Below are positions 36,624 through 45,793 of a stretch of DNA of 64,000 nt, in pieces. The DNA comes from Polyangiaceae bacterium (lineage in GTDB: Bacteria; Myxococcota_A; Polyangia; Polyangiales; Polyangiaceae), in contig JAICQQ010000001.1 in the NCBI GenBank assembly GCA_025937785.1, positions 1-64,000 of the forward strand, read 5' to 3'. The notes under the pieces were generated by a model. It did no database searches, had not been told where the DNA came from, and worked only from the letters and a program-made list of their open reading frames with translations. Position numbers and translations under genes: made by a program. Within the stretch, counting starts at the first letter, position 1. Each line of letters opens with the position of its first letter.

Positions 36624-37307
36624 TCAGACGCCGAACATCTCGATCACACCGCCGTTGTGGGCGAGCGGTGCCTCGAGCGCGTAGTGCACTAGCGTGCTCG
36701 CGACGTCTGCGGGCGTCATGCGCGGTGAGAACCCGCTGCCAGCGAGCATGGTGGTATCTACTGAACCGGGGAGCACGGCGACCGCCATCAATCCGTGGTC
36801 GCTCACTTCTTCCGCCAGACTTTTCACGAAGCCGACGAGTCCCCATTTCGAAGCACAGTAGGCGGCTGCCCCCGCTGATCCCAACGTGGACGAAATGCTC
36901 CCGACGAACACCAGGCGGCCCGAGCGCCGCTCCAGCATGCTCGGCAGCCACTCGCGCGTGATCAGGAATGGCGCCGTCAAGTTCACCGCCAGCTGGCGTG
37001 CGAGCGAGCCCGGTGTGGTGTCGACGATGCGGGCACGCTCGACGACGCCGGCGTTGTGAATGACGGCCGCGGGGGTACCGAGCGAGTCCTGCACGCGGCG
37101 CGCGACGGCCACGGTTTGCCCGGTGTCGGCGAGGTCGGCGTGAAAGCTCGTAGCGCTGACCCCCTGGCTCGCGAGTTCGCGGACCGTCTCCGCCAGCTCG
37201 GGGGACTCGCGGCCGATGAGCGCCACTGCCGCACCCCGGCGCCCCAGCATGATCGCGGTGGCCCGGCCAATACCGCGGCTCGCGCCGGTGATCGCGACCA
37301 GGGTCAC
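36624..37307 (-). CDS. SDR family oxidoreductase
   Basis: VAITGASRGIGRATAIMLGRRGA...IHNAGV...FVGSISSTLGSAGAAAYCASKWGLVGF; GTG start overlaps folE stop. Confidence 0.93.
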   Translation of the reverse strand: MTLVAITGASRGIGRATAIMLGRRGAAVALIGRESPELAETVRELASQGVSATSFHADLADTGQTVAVARRVQDSLGTPAAVIHNAGVVERARIVDTTPGSLARQLAVNLTAPFLITREWLPSMLERRSGRLVFVGSISSTLGSAGAAAYCASKWGLVGFVKSLAEEVSDHGLMAVAVLPGSVDTTMLAGSGFSPRMTPADVASTLVHYALEAPLAHNGGVIEMFGV

Positions 37308-37882
37308 TGCTCGGGTTCCGAGCCGAGCGCCAGTGAGAGCGCTGCCAGACCGGGGGCCGTGGCGAAGCTGCCAGCGGCGGCCGTGCTCGCGACCGAAGCG
37401 TGGTGCTGTTCGGCGCCACGGGCGCTCAGGCAGCTGTGCCGCAGTTCGAGCCGGCAGTACGCGCCGCCGGCACCGTGGCTGACCAGGCTGTCCACGACGT
37501 TGGTGCCGATCTGCTCTTGGAGGCTCAGCCGACGAGCGTAGGTTTGCACCAACTTCGCGAGCGTTCCGAGCCCGAGGATGCGCGGCCCAGGCTCGTAGGC
37601 CACGGTCGCGGCGCCCACGGCGGGCATCAGATGGTGAGGGCACACGGTGGAAACGTTCACGCCGCGCACCACCACGATCCCGGAGCGTCCGCCGGGGGAG
37701 GGTTCTGAACCCGCCTGCAAAAGCTCCGGGATATCGACGCTGTAGCCGGCCAAGAGCTCGTCGAGGAAGGCGTCGACGACCCGGCGTGGCGTGTCGCGCA
37801 GGATTTCCGTGGTCGGGTCATGACCGAGAGCTTTCAGGAAGTCCCGGATGGCCCGTTCGGCGTCGGGTCTCGAAATGGCCAT
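37304..37882 (-). CDS. folE: GTP cyclohydrolase I
   Basis: LRDTPRRVVDAFLDELLAGY...VSTVCPHHLMPAVGAATVAYEPGPRILGLGTLAKLVQTYARRLSLQEQIG...LRHSCLSARGAEQHHA. Confidence 0.88.
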   Translation of the reverse strand: MAISRPDAERAIRDFLKALGHDPTTEILRDTPRRVVDAFLDELLAGYSVDIPELLQAGSEPSPGGRSGIVVVRGVNVSTVCPHHLMPAVGAATVAYEPGPRILGLGTLAKLVQTYARRLSLQEQIGTNVVDSLVSHGAGGAYCRLELRHSCLSARGAEQHHASVASTAAAGSFATAPGLAALSLALGSEPEQ

Positions 37883-38421
37883 CACTCGGTTCGGTCGAGC
37901 TTCCACAATACGCCCACCGCACTCGGGAGCTCCTTGTCTCCGTGAAAGCGTTCGCACTCCGCGCAGCGCTTGGGGAACAAGGGACTCGAGGTGCAATCCT
38001 TGCAGCGCTCCAGGTACTGGCACGCTCCGCTCAGGCTGTCTTTGACGCGTTGCAAGACGGTGAGGCGTTCGGTGATCGTCGCGAGTTGCTCGTTGAGGCG
38101 GGCCAAGAGCAGGTTCACGGCCTCGGCGCCGCTGGCCGCAGTGTCCTTCATGTCGAGCAGCTCTTTGATGCTCTCGAGGGAAAAGCCAGCTGCCCTGAGG
38201 TCGGTGACGAGCGCCAGCTTCTTCAACTCCCAAGCACCGAACAGCCGATGGCCGCCCTCGGTGCGGTGCTGAGGAACCAAGATACCGGCCTCTTCGTAGA
38301 AGCGCACCGTACGCAACGTGCTGCCCGAGAGGCGCGCCATGTCGCCCGTCGTGAGCAAGCCGTCGCGGCGGCGGGGCGAATCTTCGTCAGGCTTGTCCGC
38401 GGGTGCGGATCGAGTGGACAT
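37882..38421 (-). CDS. MerR family transcriptional regulator with Cys-rich C-terminus
   Basis: LLTTGDMARLSGSTLRTVRFYEEAGILVPQHRTEGGHRLFG; C-terminal CQYLERCKDCTSSPLFPKRCAEC. Confidence 0.9.
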   Translation of the reverse strand: MSTRSAPADKPDEDSPRRRDGLLTTGDMARLSGSTLRTVRFYEEAGILVPQHRTEGGHRLFGAWELKKLALVTDLRAAGFSLESIKELLDMKDTAASGAEAVNLLLARLNEQLATITERLTVLQRVKDSLSGACQYLERCKDCTSSPLFPKRCAECERFHGDKELPSAVGVLWKLDRTE

Positions 38422-38450
38422 CGAGGAAAACTTTCGCGGGACTCATGAGG

Positions 38451-38485
38451 AAGATAGAAGCAGCCCGCCAACCGGTCAAGCGGGC
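38451..38485 (-). promoter_or_regulatory. Candidate sigma70-like promoter (TTGACC-17-TATCTT) with overlapping dyad GCCCGC-N11-GCGGGC for the merR-folE-SDR operon
   Basis: -35 at 38479-38474, -10 at 38456-38451 (minus strand); inverted repeat 38463-38468/38480-38485. Confidence 0.45.
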
Positions 38486-38564
38486 GGCTCGAATCCGGGC
38501 GTGAGGACGGCCGCCACCTCGCGTGAAACCCCGCGATTCCACGCCGCAGTTGGTCGCTCGCTGC

Positions 38565-39449
38565 CTATTCGGCAGCTGCGGGCCAGAGGGAGATCACGAA
38601 CTTGGTCAGGAAGAAGTCTGCGATCAGAATGGCGATGGAAATGACCACGACCGTTCGAGTCGTGCTGTTCCCGACCCCGGCGGTGCCTCCGGTAGTCATC
38701 ATTCCGAAGTAGCAACCCGTAAGGGCGATGATGGCGCCGAAGAACGGCGTCTTCGCGAGCCCCATCAGTACGTCCATCATCTGCAGGGTCTCGAGCGCGC
38801 TCGTGTAGAAGAAGGCAGCCGGGATGTCGAACTGAGTGTCGACGATCAGCATCGCGCCGCCGAAGCCGAGGTAGAGCGAAAACATACCCACCACGGGAAT
38901 GACGATCACGGACGCCACGAAGCGCGGCCATACCAATTTCTTGAGAGGGTCGGCGCCGAGCGCGCGGATGGCGTCAATCTGCTCCGTGACAGCCATCGAG
39001 CCGACTTCAGCCGCCATACCGGCGCCGATGCGCCCACCGACGATCACGGCGGTCAACGTCGGTGACAACTCGCGCGCGAAGGTGAGCGCGATCACGCGGC
39101 CCGTGTATTCGAGCCCGCCGAACTTTCGCAGACCAAAGGCGAACTGCACGGCCATCACCATGCCTACGAACACGCTCGTCACGACGACGATGCCGAGTGA
39201 TCGGACCCCCACCGTCTCTAGCTGTCGGACGATCTCGCCCCACTCGAAAGGTCGTCGGAAGCCGGCCCGGAAGGTGCCGACCGTCATCTCGAAGATGCGA
39301 CCCAAGTGGTTGAGAAATGCCAAGAGCTTCGCGCGCCGCTCCTGGGCGGGGGTCGGCAGCGGCGGCGGCAGCACGCTGGCTCGGCCGACGCTGGGCCGAT
39401 CGACCATGCTGGGCCGATCGACGGAGTCGGGTGACGTCTGATCCGTCAT
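38565..39449 (-). CDS. mlaE: MlaE/YrbE family ABC transporter permease
   Basis: 294 aa; VTSVFVGMVMAVQF...LSPTLTAVIVGGRIGAGMAAEVGSMAVTEQIDAIRALGADPLKKLVWPRF. Confidence 0.93.
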   Translation of the reverse strand: MTDQTSPDSVDRPSMVDRPSVGRASVLPPPLPTPAQERRAKLLAFLNHLGRIFEMTVGTFRAGFRRPFEWGEIVRQLETVGVRSLGIVVVTSVFVGMVMAVQFAFGLRKFGGLEYTGRVIALTFARELSPTLTAVIVGGRIGAGMAAEVGSMAVTEQIDAIRALGADPLKKLVWPRFVASVIVIPVVGMFSLYLGFGGAMLIVDTQFDIPAAFFYTSALETLQMMDVLMGLAKTPFFGAIIALTGCYFGMMTTGGTAGVGNSTTRTVVVISIAILIADFFLTKFVISLWPAAAE

Positions 39450-39976
39450 GTCTTCACCGTCTCGAAGCCACCGACGAACGCGTCGAAGGGTTGAACCTCG
39501 ACCCCGTCGGAGTCAGCGATGAGCATGAAGTCGAACACGCAGCCGTCCTTCTTCAGGACGTACACCACGTAGCGCTTGGGCACGCCGTCGAGGCTCGCCG
39601 TAATCTCGGTCCGGAGCGACTCGCGGCCTGCGACGTCGATGCGCTTTTGCGAGTGCACCTGGCGTTCGGTGAAATGCAAAAAGAGATGGTGGGTTAGCGA
39701 AGCCAGGGGAACGTCGTCACCGTCCAAGTTGCAGCGACCGTTCACCGCAACGGTGGCCCCGTGCTGATCGTCGCGGTACGCGAGCAGCGCTTGGTTCACC
39801 TCGATCGGACGCCAACTGTCAGGCGTGGGCCCGACGCGGAACGCGAACTCGTCGTTCTGGTAAACCCGCCCATCGAAGCTCGGCCCCGACGCACATCCGA
39901 AGACCGCCAGCGCCAGCGCGAGCCCGGCGCAGCTCTGCTGAACGCGACCGAAAGTGTTGGCGGTTCGGGAACCCAT
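39446..39976 (-). CDS. Hypothetical lipoprotein
   Basis: Lipobox LAVFGCASG; stop overlaps mlaE start. Confidence 0.65.
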   Translation of the reverse strand: MGSRTANTFGRVQQSCAGLALALAVFGCASGPSFDGRVYQNDEFAFRVGPTPDSWRPIEVNQALLAYRDDQHGATVAVNGRCNLDGDDVPLASLTHHLFLHFTERQVHSQKRIDVAGRESLRTEITASLDGVPKRYVVYVLKKDGCVFDFMLIADSDGVEVQPFDAFVGGFETVKT

Positions 39977-40042
39977 TCGGCGCGAGAGTAGCACGGGTTC
40001 GCGCGGTGGCGGCCCCGACACGCGGTTTCGGAATGGAAAGCG

Positions 40043-40780
40043 TCAGACGCCGATGAACAGCCGGTGGGCGAAGTTACGTTCCAGCTTGGCGCGAAGCACC
40101 TTGTCGGCCGCAGTCTCGATATCGTATTCGACACGCTTGAATTCGAAGCGCTTTTTGTCGGTATCATAGACCGTGTAGCTGGCGCGATTGTCGTAGTCGC
40201 GGGGTTGACCCACCGAGCCCACGCTAACGATGTACTTCTGATCGGGGTGTAGGTCGAAGTCGATCGGGGGTAGCTCTTCTACCGAATTGCGGGTGAGCGC
40301 GAAGACCTTGCACAGGTGAGAATGCCCGATCAGGGTGAGGTGCCCGAGCTCTTCGTACATGGGCAGGCACTCGCGCGCTTGTTCGGGCGCGAAGATATAC
40401 TCGAACTCTTCCAGGCGCACGGGTGAGCCGTGGCAAAGTTGCACGTTGTGTTCCGGCAATCGCACCTGGTACGGGAGCCCGCGCAGCCACACCATGTTCT
40501 CTTCAGAGAGCAGCTGCGCGTGAGTGTCGAGGGCGTTGCGAGCGGCCTCGTAGTAGTACGAGTAGTCCATGCGGCCGGCGACCGCGGCGTCGTGGTTCCC
40601 CAGGATCGTCGCCTCGACCAGCCCGCGCACCACGTCCGCGCACTCGTTCGGCGAGCCCCCGTAACCCACCGTGTCGCCCAAGCAGTAGTAACGGTCGATG
40701 GATTCGGACTTGAACGCCTCGAGCACCGCGCTGAGCGCTTCGTAGTTGGCGTGGATATCGCTGAGAATGCCCAGACGCAT
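40043..40780 (-). CDS. Metallophosphoesterase (YfcE/MJ0936-like)
   Basis: RLGILSDIHANYEALSAVLE...YCLGDTVGYG...ILGNHDAAV...LIGHSH. Confidence 0.92.
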   Translation of the reverse strand: MRLGILSDIHANYEALSAVLEAFKSESIDRYYCLGDTVGYGGSPNECADVVRGLVEATILGNHDAAVAGRMDYSYYYEAARNALDTHAQLLSEENMVWLRGLPYQVRLPEHNVQLCHGSPVRLEEFEYIFAPEQARECLPMYEELGHLTLIGHSHLCKVFALTRNSVEELPPIDFDLHPDQKYIVSVGSVGQPRDYDNRASYTVYDTDKKRFEFKRVEYDIETAADKVLRAKLERNFAHRLFIGV

Positions 40781-41030
40781 GAGAACAGGTAGCCTAGCAC
40801 GGCCGGCCCTAAACCGGACGTAGGGTTAGATATTCCGCCGCCAGGGGGTGGCACAAGGGGGTTGGGGGCCGATTTCTAGCCAAGTCCTGCAGGGTGCGCG
40901 GAAAGGCGTCCGTTTTCCAGAAAAAAAGGGACAGGCGGCGGGCCCGCCCGCGTGCTGCCCGCTCATTGGCGGGAACCCTTTCCAGCCGGCGCGGCGTACC
41001 CCCGGATCTGGCGGCCTGGGGCGAGCGAGG

Positions 41031-41633
41031 ATGCTACCTTCGCAGACCGTGCTGGAGTCAGTCCAAACCCCCGAGAACGTGCGTGAGCTGGCTGAGGCGT
41101 GTGAACAGTACGTGGTACGCGCGCTTGGATTTCAGCTCGACTACTCGACCGAAACCTTGCCCGTGCTGGACCAGTACCTGCTCGACGTGCGCGAGAGCGT
41201 CGAACGACGCCCGGATTTGATGCCGCTGCTGTCCCACGCCGTCGGGGCGTACTTCGGCGAGGTGATGTGCCGCACCATGGGCGGTTTCTGGCGCACGCCC
41301 TCGGCAAACGTCGTCGACTGGCAGGTGTGCTTGACCCATGTGTTCCTGTGGCTGAATCCGGTGGGCGCGGCGTGCGACGCGATCGCCGGCCACACCGGCC
41401 ACGGAGGGCCCAGCTCACAGCTGCGGGTCTCGCCCGAAGATCGCGAGTTCGTCCGTGCGCGGCTGGCACGTCTCGCGGAGGTCGACGAGGCGCAATACTA
41501 TCGCCTCTCGACACGGATCGAAGCCCTCGAGGTCGTCATCGAGGAGCTGCGCCGCCGGATGGAAGAACGCGGCTACGGCGACAGCGAGTTCGACGCCTCC
41601 GACTACGAAGCCGAGCAGCAACCGCCGATTTAG
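41031..41633 (+). CDS. Conserved hypothetical protein
   Basis: About 200 aa, acidic C-terminus; plausible start ATG 41031. Confidence 0.6.
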   Translation: MLPSQTVLESVQTPENVRELAEACEQYVVRALGFQLDYSTETLPVLDQYLLDVRESVERRPDLMPLLSHAVGAYFGEVMCRTMGGFWRTPSANVVDWQVCLTHVFLWLNPVGAACDAIAGHTGHGGPSSQLRVSPEDREFVRARLARLAEVDEAQYYRLSTRIEALEVVIEELRRRMEERGYGDSEFDASDYEAEQQPPI

Positions 41634-41647
41634 AGCTGAAAGCCCCC

Positions 41648-42931
41648 TTACAGCGCGTCTTCGTCGCGCTTCGGGGTTCCGAGCCAACGCCGGCCAGGCG
41701 TGTTGAGCACGAGCGTCTGCTCTGACTCGAGCCCCAAAAAGTCACGCGCGACCACGTTGTAACTGCCTGGACGCAGGCCCTTCAGCGCGAGCTCGGCGCC
41801 CGGCGCCACCCACCCGGTGAGGTCGCCGTTGATCAGAATGTAGCGCGGAGTCTCGTGGTGGTTGACGAGCACGAGGCCCTTGGTCGGCAGCGGGGCCGCG
41901 TCGGCCGGAATGTCGGCGGGCGTTGGCTTCACCCTCGCGCCGGGCTCCAACCGCTGTTGGCCGGCCTCGTCGAGCCAGGGCCTCGGGGGCTTCTCGGGCA
42001 GCTGGCGGTCGCGGAAACCACCCTTCTCGGGGGGTGTGAGAAAGTCGGTGGTTTTCAGATCGGTGACGCGCTCGAGCGTGTTCACGAGGAAGCCGAAGCG
42101 TCCGCTTTCGACCCAACCGAACTCGGCTTTCAGCGGCACCCAGTCGCGGCGGCACGCGGCGTTGTCGGGGGTAGCCAGTACCAGCTCGGACAACATCCGG
42201 CACAAGAGCACGCCGCTTTCACCGAGATCGCCGACTTGCGCTTGCTCCAGCACCAGCGTGCCCATCGCGGTCTGAATCGTGTCGACGTTCACCGGCAGCC
42301 CCAGGAGCTTGCCGCCGCCCGTGCGCAGTGTCTTGGCGGCCTGGAGCGGCGACACGTCGGCGCGCAGTTCTTCGAAGACGGAGCGCAGCGTGCCGGGCGC
42401 CACCACGCGATAGCCACCGTCGTCGGGCCACACCAGCACGTGACCGTAGCGGTCGAGCCGGGCTCGCAGCTCGGTGTGCTTCGGCAGCGGCATACGGTCG
42501 GACTCGACCGTCAGCCGCATGCGACCGATCGCCGACAAGTCGATGCGCAGCGGAAACCTGCTGCGCGGATCACCGCGTCCCGCGGTGCGCGGCTGCCAGG
42601 TGAAATGCGCCTCGAGCCGAGCGCCGGGTGTCTCGGTGGCTGCGAGCGACTCGAGCTCCAGGGCACGGCTGGTCTCGAGGTAGGTCGGCGGTGGGGTCGC
42701 CAAGTCCACCGAAGCATCCCCGGCGGCCGCAGCGTCGGAGGCGGGAGCCGGTGCGCCCGCATCTTTCAGCGGCAGGGGCCGCGCGGACGCGAGCGGGGAA
42801 GGCAGGATGCTGGCGTTGGGGCTCGGCTCGCTGCTGACAGGTTCCGCCTCTTCTGGTTCGTCTTGGCAAGCCCAGAGCATGCCTACGAGCAGCGCAGCAC
42901 CACCCACCCGCCTCAGCGCGCAACGCATCAC
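41648..42931 (-). CDS. Hypothetical lipoprotein
   Basis: 427 aa; lipobox LVGMLWAC; C-terminal PEGA-like stretch (ELALKGLRPGSYNVVARDFLG). Confidence 0.65.
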   Translation of the reverse strand: MMRCALRRVGGAALLVGMLWACQDEPEEAEPVSSEPSPNASILPSPLASARPLPLKDAGAPAPASDAAAAGDASVDLATPPPTYLETSRALELESLAATETPGARLEAHFTWQPRTAGRGDPRSRFPLRIDLSAIGRMRLTVESDRMPLPKHTELRARLDRYGHVLVWPDDGGYRVVAPGTLRSVFEELRADVSPLQAAKTLRTGGGKLLGLPVNVDTIQTAMGTLVLEQAQVGDLGESGVLLCRMLSELVLATPDNAACRRDWVPLKAEFGWVESGRFGFLVNTLERVTDLKTTDFLTPPEKGGFRDRQLPEKPPRPWLDEAGQQRLEPGARVKPTPADIPADAAPLPTKGLVLVNHHETPRYILINGDLTGWVAPGAELALKGLRPGSYNVVARDFLGLESEQTLVLNTPGRRWLGTPKRDEDAL

Positions 42932-43389
42932 TGCGCTGGCCCTCGGGGCGGGCGCGGATCGAGGTCGAGGCGCATGCAGACCGCGTTCTCCACGGGGTCA
43001 CGGTAGTAGTTCTTGCGCTCGTGGACCACTCGAAACCCGTGTTTGGCGTAGAGCGCAAGCGCCCCGTGATTGCTGCTCCGCAGCTCGAGGAACACGGCGC
43101 TGGCGGCGAGGCTCACAGCGGTGCTCGTGAGCTCCTGCAAGAGCGCGCTGGCGACGCCGCGTCGGCGCTGGCTCGGCTCGGTCGCGAGGTCGAGCAACTC
43201 GATCTCGTCAGCGACGTGCCAGGCGCTGAGAAACCCGAGGAATCGTCCGTCGATCCGCTCGCGCGCGCACGACAGGCGCGCGTGGGGCAAGGTCAGCGAG
43301 CGGGCAGCGTCGACCTCGAGCCCGGCGAGTCGTGCCAGCCGATCGATGTCGGGCACGTCGAGCGGCGTGGCGTTCGTGCAGGCTATCAC
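42928..43389 (-). CDS. rimI: Ribosomal-protein-alanine N-acetyltransferase RimI-like
   Basis: DEIELLDLATEPSQRRRGVASALLQELTSTAVSLAASAVFLELRSSNHGALALYAKHGFRVVHERKNYY. Confidence 0.88.
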   Translation of the reverse strand: MIACTNATPLDVPDIDRLARLAGLEVDAARSLTLPHARLSCARERIDGRFLGFLSAWHVADEIELLDLATEPSQRRRGVASALLQELTSTAVSLAASAVFLELRSSNHGALALYAKHGFRVVHERKNYYRDPVENAVCMRLDLDPRPPRGPAQ

Positions 43390-43431
43390 AGGGCCAGCTA
43401 TGCCACGCGTTCGCGCGCGCGCCAGCTCCGC

Positions 43432-44859
43432 TCAGGCGGCGTGACGTCGCACCAGGCGCGAGTTCAAGAACTGGTACAAGATCTTGCACAGCTCGAAAGA
43501 GCTACCGCCCATCACGTCGACGATCTCGCGCACGGTGCGCTCGCCGTTGATGGCGTCGAGCACCGCCCGCTCTTGTGCGGTCAACTTGGAGCGCTCCGCA
43601 AGAGCCTTGATCGCGGCTTGGTCGCGGAACAGCACCTCATTGAAGTCGAAGCTGCCCTCGATCAGCTGCCACTCGTCTACCCGCCGGAAGCCCTCCATGA
43701 TGAGCCCGCCCACAGCGAGCTGAAGCTCGGACTTCTTCGCGATGGGATTGTCCGCGGCAGCCACGAATTGGAAGCGACCCTTCTTCCAGCGCACCACTTC
43801 GTACAACAGTTCCGAAGTCTGCTGCACCAAAGCGCGCTTGACCTGCTCTTCGGTCACGAGCTGCAACCGCACCAAGGTTTCGCCGAGGAGCCGCAGCGAG
43901 CCCGCCCGATTCTCGAGCACGTTACGCAGATCTTTGCGCGACACCGCCTTGCTTTGGATCAAGTAGCGTCCGAGCAGATACTCGCGCGGCAAGCCTTTGC
44001 TCGCGGCATAATCGAGATTGCCCTGGCCGAGGTAGAGCGTCACCTCGGTGGAACGCTGCATCAGCTTCAGCGCCCCGGTCTGTCGCTGCATTTGCAACAT
44101 CTGCAACACCTCGGGCAGCGCGATCACCGAGAGGTCGCCAGAGAGTACTTCGTGGCTCTCTTCGCCGAGCTCCATGTTCTTCAGCAGCGCACCGAGTTCG
44201 GTGACGCATTCGGGTGTGATGGCCTGCTGGATGGCGCGCCCCAAGAGCGCGTCGTCACCGCGCAGGGCGTGCGCGCGGCGGAGCTCGGGCGTGAGCAGCT
44301 GGCTCATGTAGTTGCCCACCTCTTGCGAAGCTTGGACTTGCCGCAGGCCTGGGTCGTCACTCAAGCTGATGCGTACGGCGGCTGGATAGATGCTCTCGCG
44401 CGGCTCTTCGGCGGGCATGTGCTGCGCGTCGGGGATGGGCCGCCCCCGCCCCTCCTTGGTGCGATGCAGCGCGTGCTCCACGACTGCCACCAGGCCGCGC
44501 GCATCGAAGGGCTTGGTGATCGCGTCGATGGCGCCGGTCTGCTGCACGAACTGCCCCCGGATCTTGTCCGCCTTGGCGCTCATCAGGATGACTGGTAGCT
44601 CTTTCAACTTCTCGTTGGCCCTGAGTTCGCGGCAAAACTGGTAGCCGTTCATGCGTGGCATCACGAAATCCAACAGGATCAGATCGACGGAGCGCCACGC
44701 CAGCGTCGACAGCGCCTCTTGGCCGTCACGCGCGGCCAATGTTTCGTAATCGCGTCGTTCGAGGATCGCCGAGACGACCTTGCGGATCGTGGGGCTGTCG
44801 TCGACGATGAGGATCCGCGCGCCCATGGCTCCCACGATCGTGAATGCGACCGTGAACAC
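43432..44859 (-). CDS. Response regulator with DUF4388 (PATAN-like) region
   Basis: ILIVDDSPTIRKVVSAILE...LILLDFVMPRMNGYQFCRELRAN...MSAKAD; LSGDLSVIALPEVLQMLQMQRQTGALKL. Confidence 0.88.
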   Translation of the reverse strand: MFTVAFTIVGAMGARILIVDDSPTIRKVVSAILERRDYETLAARDGQEALSTLAWRSVDLILLDFVMPRMNGYQFCRELRANEKLKELPVILMSAKADKIRGQFVQQTGAIDAITKPFDARGLVAVVEHALHRTKEGRGRPIPDAQHMPAEEPRESIYPAAVRISLSDDPGLRQVQASQEVGNYMSQLLTPELRRAHALRGDDALLGRAIQQAITPECVTELGALLKNMELGEESHEVLSGDLSVIALPEVLQMLQMQRQTGALKLMQRSTEVTLYLGQGNLDYAASKGLPREYLLGRYLIQSKAVSRKDLRNVLENRAGSLRLLGETLVRLQLVTEEQVKRALVQQTSELLYEVVRWKKGRFQFVAAADNPIAKKSELQLAVGGLIMEGFRRVDEWQLIEGSFDFNEVLFRDQAAIKALAERSKLTAQERAVLDAINGERTVREIVDVMGGSSFELCKILYQFLNSRLVRRHAA

Positions 44860-45006
44860 AGGTCAAGGCACGCTGGAGCGCCTCCCTCGACAGGTGTGCG
44901 ACCGAGTGGCACGCAGTGGTTGTCAGGCATACCAAGGGGAATGGCAGCCTGTACCTCGGGCACAAAATTATGATGGGACGCTCACGATTCGTCGTCGTGG
45001 GCCAGG

Positions 45007-45668
45007 TCAGACAACGATGTTCGACGGCCGAAGTAGGTTTTTCGCGCTCAGCAGCGAAGGGTCACCCGCCTTCAAGAGCTTGACGAACACTCGGTACTGA
45101 CCCAAGCGATGTAGCAAGAGGTCTTGTGCACGAGCTGAGTCCCTCTCGCCATAATGCACGCAGATTGCGGTCAACTGGGTTAGATAGAAATGGGCATGGG
45201 AGACGAGGTCGCGCACGCGGTCTGACCCGGACCCAACGTGCGCAATGCTGTTTCGGGCCCGGTAGATCCGTGCCACTTGTCGAGAGACACGTTCACGAGA
45301 TTGCTCGTGATACTCCGCTAGATGCGCTCCAGTTTGCTCCGGCGTGCTGGAGCCCAGCGCCTTCCAGATGTGAGGGCCGTCTCGAAACCTCGCGCGCCAG
45401 CGGTCATGCGCTCCATGCCGCTCCAGAGCAGGAGCAGACGACTTTCCGGGTCTGGCGCGAGCAACGCCGCGTAGCCTGATGGCGTCGTGGAGTGGGTCGG
45501 AGGCACGCAGCGTGCTTACTCGCCATGCGGATCGCAGAATCCGCTCGGCTCATCGAGAGCGGCAAACGTGCTGAGTGTCTTAGGGCGACGGGGGACGAAC
45601 GTGGTTTGGAGCTGCTCGAACCATCGCTCAAAGAATAGCGTTAGAGCGCGTGCTCGACCGTCCGTCAT
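45007..45668 (-). pseudogene. Decayed HEPN-like domain protein (one in-frame stop, one frameshift)
   Basis: MTDGRARALTLFFERW...CDPHGE*ARCVPPTHSTTPSGYAALLAPDPESRLLLLWSGMERMTAG (frameshift) WRARFRDGPHIWKALGSSTPEQTGAHLAEYHEQSRERVSRQVARIYRARNSIAHVGSGSDRVRDL... Confidence 0.5.
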
Positions 45669-45793
45669 GCTCTCTCCCCAACAAAGGAAAGGCCGCACGG
45701 ACTCGCAAGTCCTGCACGAACTCTAATGCGGGCTGCTCATATGTCGAGTGCCGAACGCGCGCAAGGCGGCCCGAGCCGACGCAGCCGTTCCAG

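Noticed and set aside
36496-37419. 307-aa minus-strand ORF over the SRP RNA and SDR
   Set aside because: Out-of-frame with the SDR and covers a structured RNA gene
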